Below, one piece after another: positions 11,800-17,910 of a stretch of 17,910 bases of DNA. This stretch comes from F23-D06 sp947165685 (GTDB taxonomy: Bacteria > Bacteroidota > Bacteroidia > Bacteroidales > WCHB1-69), in NCBI GenBank assembly GCA_947165685.1, contig CAMVBK010000060.1, forward strand, positions 1-17,910, in the 5' to 3' direction. Position 1 is the stretch's first letter. Every line of letters begins with the position of its first letter. The notes below the pieces were generated by a model that ran no database searches, had not been told where the DNA came from, and saw nothing but the letters and a program-made list of their open reading frames with translations. The translations under genes and the position numbers were made by a program.

Positions 11800-13953
11800 A
11801 TGAAAGAATTAAGCCAACAAATCATAGAAGTGCTGTCGAACAGCACCGAAAAGCTGAACTACAAGCAGATAGCGGCCAAGATCAAGATTTTCGACAAGAA
11901 GGGCCGCGCGGAAGTAGCGCAAGAGCTGGACAAGCTCATCAACGCCAAGGTCGTGCTCAAGGCGGGCCGCGGCAAATACAAGCTGAACACCAAGTTCCAG
12001 GACACGAAAACCACCGGCAAGAACTATATCGTGGGGCGTGTGGAGCAGAAGCGCAGCGGCATGGCGTTCGTCATCCCGCAGGGCAAGCAGGACGACACGC
12101 CGGACGAGTCCGCCGTTGACGACATCTTCGTGGCCGACGGCAACCTCGGCAACGCCCTGAACGGCGATCTCGTGAAGGTGGTCGTGTTCCCCGCCCGCAA
12201 AGGCAAGCGCATGGAGGGCCAGGTGGTGGAGATCGTGCAGCGCAGCAAGCGCCAGATCGTGGGCACCATCCAGATCCGCAAGGGCATCGCCTACTTCGTG
12301 CCCGACAACACGGTGCTGCGCCGCGACGTCATCATCCCCGGGCGGCACCTGCGCAAGGCCAAGACCGGCGACAAGGTGGTGGTGCGCATCCTCGACTGGG
12401 CCAGCGGCCAGCGCAACCCCATCGGCGAGGTCGTCAACGTGCTCGGCAAACCCGGCGGAAACGACGTGGAAATGCTCTCCATCCTCGCCGAAAGCGACTT
12501 CCCCGTCGCCTTCCCCAAAGAGGTGGAGCAGGAGGCCGAGGCCATCCCGACCGAGATCCCCGAGAAGGAGATCCTGCGCCGCCGCGACTTCCGCGACACC
12601 CTCACCTTCACCATCGACCCCGCCGACGCCAAGGACTTCGACGACGCCCTCTCTTTCGAACTGCTCGAAAGCGGCCTCTACCGCGTGGGCATCCACATCG
12701 CCGACGTCTCCTACTACGTCAGGCCCGGCAGCGGCATCGACCAAGAAGCCTACAGCCGCGGCACATCCGTCTATCTGGTTGACCGCACCATCCCGATGCT
12801 GCCCGAAGCCCTCTCCAACAACCTCTGCTCGCTCCGCCCCGACGAGGACAAGCTCTGCTACAGCGCGGTCTTCGACCTCGACGACAACGCCAAGGTGCAC
12901 AAGGAGTGGTTCGGCCACACGGTGATCCGCTCCAACCGCCGATTCAACTACGAGGAGGCGCAGCAGGTCATCGAGACCGGCGAGGGCGACCTCAGCGAAG
13001 CCATCCTCCAGCTGCACAAGCTCGCGCAGGTGATGCGCAAGCAACGCTTCGACAACCACGCCATCAGCTTCGAGACCGAGGAGGTGAAGTTCAAACTCGA
13101 CGAGAACGGCAAGCCCATAGGGGTCTATCTCAAGGAGCAAAAGGAGGCCAACTGGCTCATCGAGGAGTTCATGCTGCTCGCCAACAAGCGCGTGGCCGAG
13201 AAAATCGGCAAGAAACGCTCGGCCAACCAGCCCGAGAACGTCTTCGTCTATCGTGTCCACGACAAACCGTTGGACGAGAAGCTCAACACCTTCAAGGAGT
13301 TCGTGAAGAAACTGGGCTTCGAGCTGAAAACCAACTCCACGAAGAACCTCAGCAGCTCGCTGAACAAGATGCTGGAGGGCGAGAAGGGCAAGCCCGACTA
13401 CGACATGCTGAGCAAGCTGACCATCCGCATCATGGCCCGCGCGGTCTATACCACCGACAACATCGGCCACTACGGGCTGGCGTTCCCCTATTACACCCAC
13501 TTCACCTCGCCCATCCGCCGCTACCCCGACCTGATGGTGCACCGGCTGTTAGACCGCTACCTGGCCCACGAGCCGTCGGTGAACAAGGAGCAATACGAGG
13601 AGTACTGCAAGCACTGCTCCGACATGGAGCGGCAGGCGATGGAGGCCGAGCGCAACTCCATCAAGTACAAGCAGGCGGAGTTCCTCTCCGACAAGATCGG
13701 GCAGGAGTTCGACGCGGTGGTGTCGGGCATCTCCAAGTGGGGTGTCTATGCCGAGCTCACGGAATCGCACTGCGAGGGCATGATCCCGATGCGCAGCTTC
13801 GACGACGACTTCTACTACATTGACGAGGAGAACTACACCTTGGTCGGCCTTCACCACGGCCGTTCGCTGCGCTTCGGCGACCCCTTGCGCGTGCGCGTGG
13901 TGGCCGTCGATGTCATCAAGCGCCGGATGGACTTCGAGCGGGTGAACGACTAA
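11800..13953 (+). CDS. rnr: Ribonuclease R (3'-5' exoribonuclease)
   Basis: The protein is 717 aa, within the usual range. An N-terminal winged-helix (about 1-65, LNYKQIAAKIKIFDKKGRAEV...) is followed by cold-shock-type OB domains (about 75-240, including SGMAFVIPQG and IAYFVPDN). The RNB catalytic domain starts at about 260, with the Asp-rich active site DPADAKDFDDA at about 272-283 and YCFTSPIRRYPDL-like text (HFTSPIRRYPDLMVHR). A C-terminal S1 domain begins at about 634 (FDAVVSGISKWGVYAEL). RNase R degrades structured RNA processively using two Mg2+ ions. The lysine-rich tail of the E. coli enzyme is absent. The gene is notably GC-rich in third positions compared with the preceding hipBA pair. 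It has its own promoter, an unusual repeat-filled leader and a downstream hairpin terminator. Confidence 0.96.
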   Translation: MKELSQQIIEVLSNSTEKLNYKQIAAKIKIFDKKGRAEVAQELDKLINAKVVLKAGRGKYKLNTKFQDTKTTGKNYIVGRVEQKRSGMAFVIPQGKQDDTPDESAVDDIFVADGNLGNALNGDLVKVVVFPARKGKRMEGQVVEIVQRSKRQIVGTIQIRKGIAYFVPDNTVLRRDVIIPGRHLRKAKTGDKVVVRILDWASGQRNPIGEVVNVLGKPGGNDVEMLSILAESDFPVAFPKEVEQEAEAIPTEIPEKEILRRRDFRDTLTFTIDPADAKDFDDALSFELLESGLYRVGIHIADVSYYVRPGSGIDQEAYSRGTSVYLVDRTIPMLPEALSNNLCSLRPDEDKLCYSAVFDLDDNAKVHKEWFGHTVIRSNRRFNYEEAQQVIETGEGDLSEAILQLHKLAQVMRKQRFDNHAISFETEEVKFKLDENGKPIGVYLKEQKEANWLIEEFMLLANKRVAEKIGKKRSANQPENVFVYRVHDKPLDEKLNTFKEFVKKLGFELKTNSTKNLSSSLNKMLEGEKGKPDYDMLSKLTIRIMARAVYTTDNIGHYGLAFPYYTHFTSPIRRYPDLMVHRLLDRYLAHEPSVNKEQYEEYCKHCSDMERQAMEAERNSIKYKQAEFLSDKIGQEFDAVVSGISKWGVYAELTESHCEGMIPMRSFDDDFYYIDEENYTLVGLHHGRSLRFGDPLRVRVVAVDVIKRRMDFERVND

Positions 13954-13971
13954 CCGCTGGGCATTTCAACA

Positions 13972-14001
13972 AAAAAGGACGGCCGCTTGGTCGTCCTTTT
14001 T
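13972..14001. terminator. Bidirectional intrinsic terminator between rnr and the oxidoreductase operon
   Basis: AAAAAGGACGGCC (13972-13984), loop GCTT, then GGTCGTCCTTTTT (13989-14001) form a 13-bp stem with one G-U pair. A T-run ends it on the plus strand and the A-run gives a T-run on the minus strand, so it can serve both convergent genes. Confidence 0.85.
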
Positions 14002-14012
14002 ATATAATATAT

Positions 14013-14043
14013 TGTAGGGCTGCCGCATTGCCGCAACCCTACA
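14013..14043. repeat. Palindromic element A (TGTAGGG...CCCTACA), related to element B
   Basis: A 31-bp imperfect hairpin with TGTAGGG/CCCTACA ends and a GCCGCATTGC centre. It matches the element at 16989-17019 in length and at about 26 of 31 positions. This copy has two mismatches in the stem. It lies just downstream of the gamma-subunit stop. Confidence 0.75.
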
Positions 14044-14054
14044 GGGGTTAGCCG

Positions 14055-14606
14055 TTAGATCGTATGATACGGGGTCAACAGGCTCTTGCCGATTTCCACA
14101 GCCTCCTCGTTCTTGGGAATGAGGTGGTGGTGGCGTTCGGGCAGGGATTTCTCCAGACCTTTGTGCAGCATTTCGGGTGTCACGAGGGGTTTCACCTTCA
14201 GGAAACCGCCCAGCACGATCATGTTGAACAGTTTGGAGATACCGAGTTCGCTGGCCTTGTCGGCGGCGGCGACTTGATAGATGTTGATGTCCTTGCGGGT
14301 CGGGTGATGGGTGATGCCGTTGGGGTCGTAAATCAGAAGACCTCCGGGTTTCACGGCCGACTCGAACTTGTCCATCGACTGTTGGTTCAGGATGATGGCG
14401 GTGTCGAACTGGTTGAGGTAGGGGGAGCAGATGCGCTCATCGCTGATGATGACGGTGACGTTGGATGTGCCGCCGCGCATTTCAGGACCGTAGGAAGGCA
14501 ACCAGCTCACTTCTTTGTCTTGCATGATGCCGGCGTATGCGAGGATCTTGCCCATGGAGAGCACACCTTGTCCGCCGAAGCCTGCTATAATGATTTCTTC
14601 AGTCAT
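14055..14606 (-). CDS. 2-oxoacid:ferredoxin oxidoreductase, gamma subunit
   Basis: The protein is 183 aa and fits the gamma (catalytic_POR-type) subunit family. It shows IIIAGFGGQGVLSMGKILAYAG at the N-terminus, SWLPSYGPEMRGGTSNVTVIIS, and NQQSMDKFESAVKPGGLLIYD. It is the last gene of the minus-strand operon, 19 bp after the beta subunit. The gamma subunit completes the four-subunit enzyme that oxidatively decarboxylates 2-oxoacids to acyl-CoA, passing electrons to ferredoxin. Whether the preferred substrate is 2-oxoglutarate (Kor) or branched-chain 2-oxoacids (Vor) cannot be told from this subunit. Transcription should stop at the bidirectional hairpin at 13972-14001. Confidence 0.93.
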   Translation of the reverse strand: MTEEIIIAGFGGQGVLSMGKILAYAGIMQDKEVSWLPSYGPEMRGGTSNVTVIISDERICSPYLNQFDTAIILNQQSMDKFESAVKPGGLLIYDPNGITHHPTRKDINIYQVAAADKASELGISKLFNMIVLGGFLKVKPLVTPEMLHKGLEKSLPERHHHLIPKNEEAVEIGKSLLTPYHTI

Positions 14607-14625
14607 GTCTTTGGGATTTTAATGA

Positions 14626-15468
14626 TTATTTTTTTCTCAGTGAAAAGATGGTTTCATTGGGCTGGTCGAAAGTGGCGACGCGTTCGATGAACTTGGGATC
14701 GAACTTGCCGTCAACCTTCATGTCGCCGAGCGGGAAGTACTTGAGGGTGTTCTCTTCCATCCATTTGTTGGCTTGCACGGGGGTCATTTTCCAGCCGGAG
14801 TTGCAGTTGGAGGTGATTTCCACGAAGGAGACGCCCTTGTTGAGTTTCTGGTTCTCAAAAGCCTGGCGGATGGCTTTCTTGCACTTACGGGCAGCGGCCG
14901 GGGTATAGACCGCCTGGCGGGTGACGTAGTACGTGCCGGGCAATTGAGCCAGCATTTCGGTCAGGCGCATGGTGTGTCCCATGATTTTCGGATCACGGCC
15001 GTAAGGGCAGGTGACCGTCTCCATACCTTCGAGGGTGGTGGGAGCCATCTGGCCGCCGGTCATGCCGTAGATACCGTTGTTGATGAAGATCATGGTGATG
15101 TTCTCGCCGCGGTTGCAAGCATGGACAACTTCGCCGCAGCCGATGGAGGCCAGGTCGCCGTCGCCCTGGTAGGAGAACACGAAGGTCTCGGGGCGGAGGC
15201 GCTTGATGGCGGAGGCGCAAGCGGGTGCGCGGCCGTGGGCGGCTTCCACGAAGTCAACGTCGAAATAATTGTAAGCCAGCACGGAGCAGCCCACGGGGGA
15301 AATACCGATGACGTTGTCCTGAATGCCCATCTCCTCGATCACCTCGGCGATGATTCTGTGCACGACGCCGTGGCCGCAGCCCGGACAGTAGTGCATGGTC
15401 GCATCCGTGAGAACCGGAGTGCGTTTATAGACCAAATTTTCGGGTTTGATTATATCTTCTCTTGTCAT
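14626..15468 (-). CDS. 2-oxoacid:ferredoxin oxidoreductase, beta subunit (thiamine-diphosphate binding)
   Basis: The protein is 280 aa. YCPGCGHGVVHR near the N-terminus and CSVLAYNYFDVD are typical of the beta subunit. The thiamine-diphosphate/Mg2+ motif is GDGDLASIGCGE...FINNGIYGMTGGQ (GDG followed by N about 27 residues later). This subunit binds the cofactor that attacks the 2-oxoacid. It lies 17 bp after the alpha gene and 19 bp before gamma, so translation is probably coupled within one mRNA. In Bacteroidota this enzyme works in the reverse or forward direction to interconvert 2-oxoacids and acyl-CoA during anaerobic amino-acid and succinate metabolism. The long plus-strand ORF overlapping it is a composition artefact. 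Confidence 0.95.
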   Translation of the reverse strand: MTREDIIKPENLVYKRTPVLTDATMHYCPGCGHGVVHRIIAEVIEEMGIQDNVIGISPVGCSVLAYNYFDVDFVEAAHGRAPACASAIKRLRPETFVFSYQGDGDLASIGCGEVVHACNRGENITMIFINNGIYGMTGGQMAPTTLEGMETVTCPYGRDPKIMGHTMRLTEMLAQLPGTYYVTRQAVYTPAAARKCKKAIRQAFENQKLNKGVSFVEITSNCNSGWKMTPVQANKWMEENTLKYFPLGDMKVDGKFDPKFIERVATFDQPNETIFSLRKK

Positions 15469-15485
15469 AATTTCAAGTGCTTAAA

Positions 15486-16565
15486 TTATTTAACCATTTT
15501 TTTCAACGCATCGAGGATTTCGACCGGGGTGGGGATGACACCGCCGTAGCGGCCGTAGTGTTCGACGGGGACGTTGCAATCGACAGCGAGTTTCACGTCT
15601 TCGATCATCTGACCGGCGTTCATTTCCACGCTGAGGATCTTCTTCATGCGGCCACCGATTTCCTTGACGGCTTTCGTCGGGAAGGGCCACAGGGTGATCG
15701 GGCGGATCAAGCCGACCTTGATGCCTTCGGCGCGGGCCAGTTCGACGGACTTCATGCAGATACGGGCTGCGGAGCCGTAAGCCACGAAGACGTATTCAGC
15801 GTCGTCGCATTGGATGGCCTCGTAGCGGGCGTCTTCCTCTTCGCACTTGCGGTATTTGGCCTGGATGCGGTCGTTGATGGCCTCCTGCTTGAGGGCTTCC
15901 AGTTCGAGGGAGGTCACGATTCTGTGCTTGCCGGTGGAACGGTGTCCGGTGGCAGCCCACGGGCAGTTTTCTTCGATATATTCGTTGGTCCAGCGCGGCT
16001 TGTAGTCATCCACCATGACTTTCTCCATCACCTGGCCGATGACACCATCGGAGAGGATGGCGACGGGGTTGCGGTATTTGAAGGCGAGGTCGAAGCCGAG
16101 TTCCACGAAGTCGTACATCTCCTGCACGGATGCGGGGGCGAGGGTGATCAGGCGGTAGTCGCCATGGCCGCCGCCCTTGGTGGTCTGGAAGTAGTCGGAC
16201 TGGGAGGGTTGGATGGTGCCCAGGCCGGGGCCGCCGCGCACGACGTTGACGCACAGGGCAGGCAGCTCGGCGCCTGCGATATAGGAAAGGCCTTCCTGCA
16301 TCAGGGAGAATCCCGGGGAGGAGGAGGAGGTCATGACGCGCTTGCCAGCGGCTGCGCCCGCATACACCATGTTGATGGATGCCAGCTCACTCTCGGCTTG
16401 CAGAACTACCATGCCGGTGGTCAGATATGGTCTCTCCGCCATCAGGTGCTCCAGCACTTCCGACTGCGGGGTAATGGGATAGCCAAAGTAGCCGTCGCAG
16501 CCACAGCGAATGGCGGCTTCTGCAATGGCCTGGTTTCCCTTCATCAATACTAATTGTTTTGCCAT
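15486..16565 (-). CDS. vorB: 2-oxoacid:ferredoxin oxidoreductase, alpha subunit (VorB/KorA type)
   Basis: The protein is 359 aa. It begins MAKQLVLMKGNQAIAEAAIRCGCDGYFGYPITPQSEV, with the YPITP motif of the alpha subunit's pyrimidine-binding domain. This is followed by SELASINMVYAGAAAGKRVMTSSSSPG and GGPGLGTIQPSQSDYF. A C-terminal domain II (VFVAYGSAARICMKSVELAR...GLIRPITLWPFPTKAV) completes it. The length and text match the family usually annotated as 3-methyl-2-oxobutanoate dehydrogenase subunit VorB, but 2-oxoglutarate oxidoreductase alpha subunits are close homologues and the substrate is not settled. It is the second gene of the operon, 52 bp after the ferredoxin gene, the largest gap in the operon; the gap is AT-rich. 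Confidence 0.94.
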   Translation of the reverse strand: MAKQLVLMKGNQAIAEAAIRCGCDGYFGYPITPQSEVLEHLMAERPYLTTGMVVLQAESELASINMVYAGAAAGKRVMTSSSSPGFSLMQEGLSYIAGAELPALCVNVVRGGPGLGTIQPSQSDYFQTTKGGGHGDYRLITLAPASVQEMYDFVELGFDLAFKYRNPVAILSDGVIGQVMEKVMVDDYKPRWTNEYIEENCPWAATGHRSTGKHRIVTSLELEALKQEAINDRIQAKYRKCEEEDARYEAIQCDDAEYVFVAYGSAARICMKSVELARAEGIKVGLIRPITLWPFPTKAVKEIGGRMKKILSVEMNAGQMIEDVKLAVDCNVPVEHYGRYGGVIPTPVEILDALKKMVK

Positions 16566-16617
16566 TTTAATAGATGTTTTTGATTAATTGTTGTTTAATT
16601 TCTTAACTTTCACGCGG

Positions 16618-16845
16618 TTAGCATTTCGCGCGATACACTTCAATGACACCGTCGGGGCAGATCACCGCGCAGCTCGCGCAGCCGATGCAGGCCTCTTCGT
16701 TGACCATTTCCAGATAGTTGTAACCCTTGGCGTTCACCTTCTTGGAAAGGCCGATGCACTTCGGGTCTTGAGGGCAACCGGTTATGCACACGGCACAACC
16801 TTTACACTTTTCAGTGTCAATGACTAAAGCTCCTTTAAATGCCAT
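16618..16845 (-). CDS. Ferredoxin-type 2[4Fe-4S] subunit of 2-oxoacid:ferredoxin oxidoreductase (delta)
   Basis: The protein is 75 aa. Two clusters are visible: CKGCAVCITGCP beginning at about residue 14, and CIGCASCAVICPDG at about residue 53. Each has the CxxCxxCxxxC(P) pattern of a [4Fe-4S] site. It is the promoter-proximal gene of the operon and would carry electrons out of the enzyme core to soluble ferredoxin. The order delta-alpha-beta-gamma is a usual one for this enzyme. The extra Cys next to the first cluster (PQDPKC) and a terminal Cys are additional. A -7 promoter box lies 68 nt upstream. Confidence 0.94.
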   Translation of the reverse strand: MAFKGALVIDTEKCKGCAVCITGCPQDPKCIGLSKKVNAKGYNYLEMVNEEACIGCASCAVICPDGVIEVYRAKC

Positions 16846-16911
16846 AATTCTAATATTTTAGTTTGTTATTGTATTGATTTATTGTTGATTTAATCCAAAT
16901 TTTTATGAGGG

Positions 16912-16922
16912 GCAAATATACA
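16912..16922 (-). promoter_or_regulatory. -7 promoter box for the oxidoreductase operon
   Basis: On the minus strand the box reads TGTATATTTGC, and the 17 bases AAAAAGTGTATATTTGC (16912-16928) differ at one position from those before apbE and hipB. The leader to the ferredoxin ATG is about 65 nt and very AT-rich. Confidence 0.65.
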
Positions 16923-16986
16923 CTTTTTTCGGTTACGGCGGGAACATTTATTTTTCTGCGGTTTTTTCAAGGGATGCTGCATCACG

Positions 16987-17021
16987 GATGTAGGGATGCC
17001 GCATTGCGGTATCCCTACATC
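16987..17021. repeat. Palindromic element B (GATGTAGGG...CCCTACATC), related to element A
   Basis: A near-perfect 35-bp hairpin: 16-bp arms with one G-U pair and a 3-base loop (ATT). It shares about 26 of its central 31 bases with the element at 14013-14043. It lies between the T9SS-protein stop and the oxidoreductase promoter. There is no T-run, so it is not a typical terminator. Confidence 0.8.
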
Positions 17022-17065
17022 GCCAGCTGTCAAGAATACGTGCAGATCCGCGCGATACGCGGAAA

Positions 17066-17910
17066 TTATTGTTTCACCACCTTCCGAACGGCGACGGTTT
17101 GGTCATTCGCCATCAATTTCACGAAATAGACGCCGTTGGTATATCCCGTCAAATCAATGTGCGATGTTTCACCATCAAACGGTTTGGTTTGCAACAATTT
17201 ACCGTACACATCCACAACATGAATTTCCGCGCCGTTCCATTGTACATTGTTCATTGTACATTGTACATTGACGATGTTGGAGGCGGGGTTGGGATAGACC
17301 TTGAAGTCGAAACCGTCGTGGTCGTCAATTCCAACGGTAATCGTCAGGTGCAGCGTAACAACACTGTCGCAGCCGTGGACGGTCTGGAAAGTTTGGGTGT
17401 AGTCGCCGGAGGCGCAATATTCGGTGCCGTTCCAGGTGTAGCAGGAGTCTTCGGTGACGATAGTGAAGTCGGAGGTTTCATCGTTGAAGATGGTGAGATG
17501 CAGCGTCACCACACTGTCGCAGCCGGCCGCATTGGCGAGGGTTTGCGTGTAGTCGCCGGACTGGGTGTAGGTTTCGTTATTCCAAGTATAACTGTCGCAC
17601 GCCTCATCCATGAAATCCGTGTGATCTGTGTTCGTGATGGTGAGGTGCAGCGTATCGACCTGCGTGCACCCGTTGGCATCCTCGTGGCTGTAGGTGTAGT
17701 CGCCGCCGACGGTGTACGTGGTGCCGTTCCACGTGAAGCTCTCGCAGGCGGTTTCGGTGACGGCAGTGTGCACCGGGTTGTTGATAATGAGATGCAGGGT
17801 GACCATGGAGTCGCAGCCCGCCAGGTTTGTGAAGGTTTGCGAGTAGGTGCCAGATTGGGTGTAGGTTTCGCCATTCCAAGTATAACTGTCGCACGCCTCA
17901 TCCGTGAAAT
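17066..17910 (-). CDS. Secreted repeat protein with T9SS C-terminal sorting domain (5' partial)
   Basis: The frame stays open to the window edge, so the N-terminus is missing. The visible part has four repeats of about 49 residues: ACDSYTWN-x-ETYTQSGDYTQT, then AGCDSVVTLHLTI. Paired Cys residues suggest a disulfide in each. The last 90 residues (VYPNPASNIVNV, IHVVDVYGKLL, IDLTGYTNGVYFVKL, VRKVVKQ) are a classic type A C-terminal domain of the type IX secretion system. This directs export across the outer membrane and attachment to the surface or release. A 7-bp tandem repeat (17239-17270) encodes the loop between the first strands of the sorting domain. The overall role (adhesin or structural stalk) is inferred. 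The stop TAA is at 17066-17068, followed on the minus strand by a small hairpin (17048-17062) without a T-run. Confidence 0.9.
   Translation of the reverse strand, partial: FTDEACDSYTWNGETYTQSGTYSQTFTNLAGCDSMVTLHLIINNPVHTAVTETACESFTWNGTTYTVGGDYTYSHEDANGCTQVDTLHLTITNTDHTDFMDEACDSYTWNNETYTQSGDYTQTLANAAGCDSVVTLHLTIFNDETSDFTIVTEDSCYTWNGTEYCASGDYTQTFQTVHGCDSVVTLHLTITVGIDDHDGFDFKVYPNPASNIVNVQCTMNNVQWNGAEIHVVDVYGKLLQTKPFDGETSHIDLTGYTNGVYFVKLMANDQTVAVRKVVKQ
17239..17270. repeat. 7-bp tandem repeat (ATTGTAC) inside a coding region, about 4.5 copies
   Basis: Units are at 17239-17245, 17246-17252 (ATTGTTC variant), 17253-17259 and 17260-17266, then ATTG. On the coding strand it encodes NVQCTMNNVQW within the T9SS sorting domain. 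Confidence 0.88.

Noticed and set aside
11809..13542. 577-residue minus-strand ORF opposite rnr
   Set aside because: It is a composition shadow of the GC-rich rnr gene; its text is repetitive Val/Leu/Asp/Gly and has no domain, while the plus strand encodes a complete RNase R.
15477..16553. 358-residue plus-strand ORF opposite the alpha subunit
   Set aside because: The minus strand encodes a full alpha subunit with YPITP and other motifs; the plus-strand text is the biased mirror of it.
17048..17062. Small hairpin after the T9SS-protein stop as a terminator
   Set aside because: The stem is only 5 bp and no T-run follows on the minus strand.
17330..17910. Regular spaced repeats as a possible CRISPR array
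   Set aside because: The period is about 147 bp, the units are protein-coding in one frame and diverge at synonymous sites; this is a repeat protein.

Overview
The window looks like a chromosomal segment of a Bacteroidota bacterium, most likely of the order Bacteroidales. Four things point there: promoters of the Bacteroidota -7 type (TAnnTTTG), a type IX secretion (T9SS) C-terminal sorting domain, a surface protein with two 'Fibrobacter succinogenes major paralogous' domains, and several short tandem repeats at gene edges. I cannot name a genus from sequence alone.

Layout, left to right. (1) 1-3149 is accessory: the 3' end of an AAA-ATPase-like/PD-(D/E)XK protein, then two proteins of the formylglycine-generating-enzyme (FGE/SUMF1) fold. 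One of these is abbreviated and fused through a DYNN repeat linker to an outer-membrane-barrel-like domain. The other is a full-length FGE-fold lipoprotein whose apparent 5' end is occupied by a nested inverted repeat. (2) 3150-7722: a class II Fic protein with a probable AbiEi-like winged-helix N-terminus, preceded by three direct repeats spaced exactly 31 bp, and followed after 15 bp by a large secreted modular protein. (3) 7719-10138: a membrane-anchored Ser/Thr kinase on the minus strand, convergent and overlapping with the surface protein, and divergent from the lipoprotein ApbE (FMN transferase). (4) 10206-11709: a HipB/HipA toxin-antitoxin pair with its own promoter. (5) 11714-14001: rnr (RNase R) with promoter, repeat-rich leader and terminator. 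(6) 14055-16922, minus strand: a four-gene 2-oxoacid:ferredoxin oxidoreductase operon (ferredoxin, alpha, beta, gamma) flanked by two related palindromes. (7) 17066 to the end, minus strand: the C-terminal part of a secreted repeat protein carrying a T9SS sorting domain.

The core metabolic and housekeeping genes (apbE, rnr, vor/kor) alternate with regulatory or conflict-type genes (Fic, HipBA, kinase, nuclease-like protein) and surface proteins. Every internal transcription unit for which I could find a promoter carries the same extended box, TGTAnnTTTGC, on six occasions. The most system-like candidate is the Fic gene with its in-phase operator-like repeats. The other strong signals are the 7-8 bp tandem arrays at gene boundaries, the nested inverted repeat inside the FGE-like lipoprotein's apparent ORF, and the two operon-flanking palindromes. 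No tRNA, rRNA, IS element or CRISPR array was seen. No gene-free stretch exceeds 300 bases; the longest, 16846-17065, holds an AT-rich leader, a promoter, a palindrome and a small hairpin.
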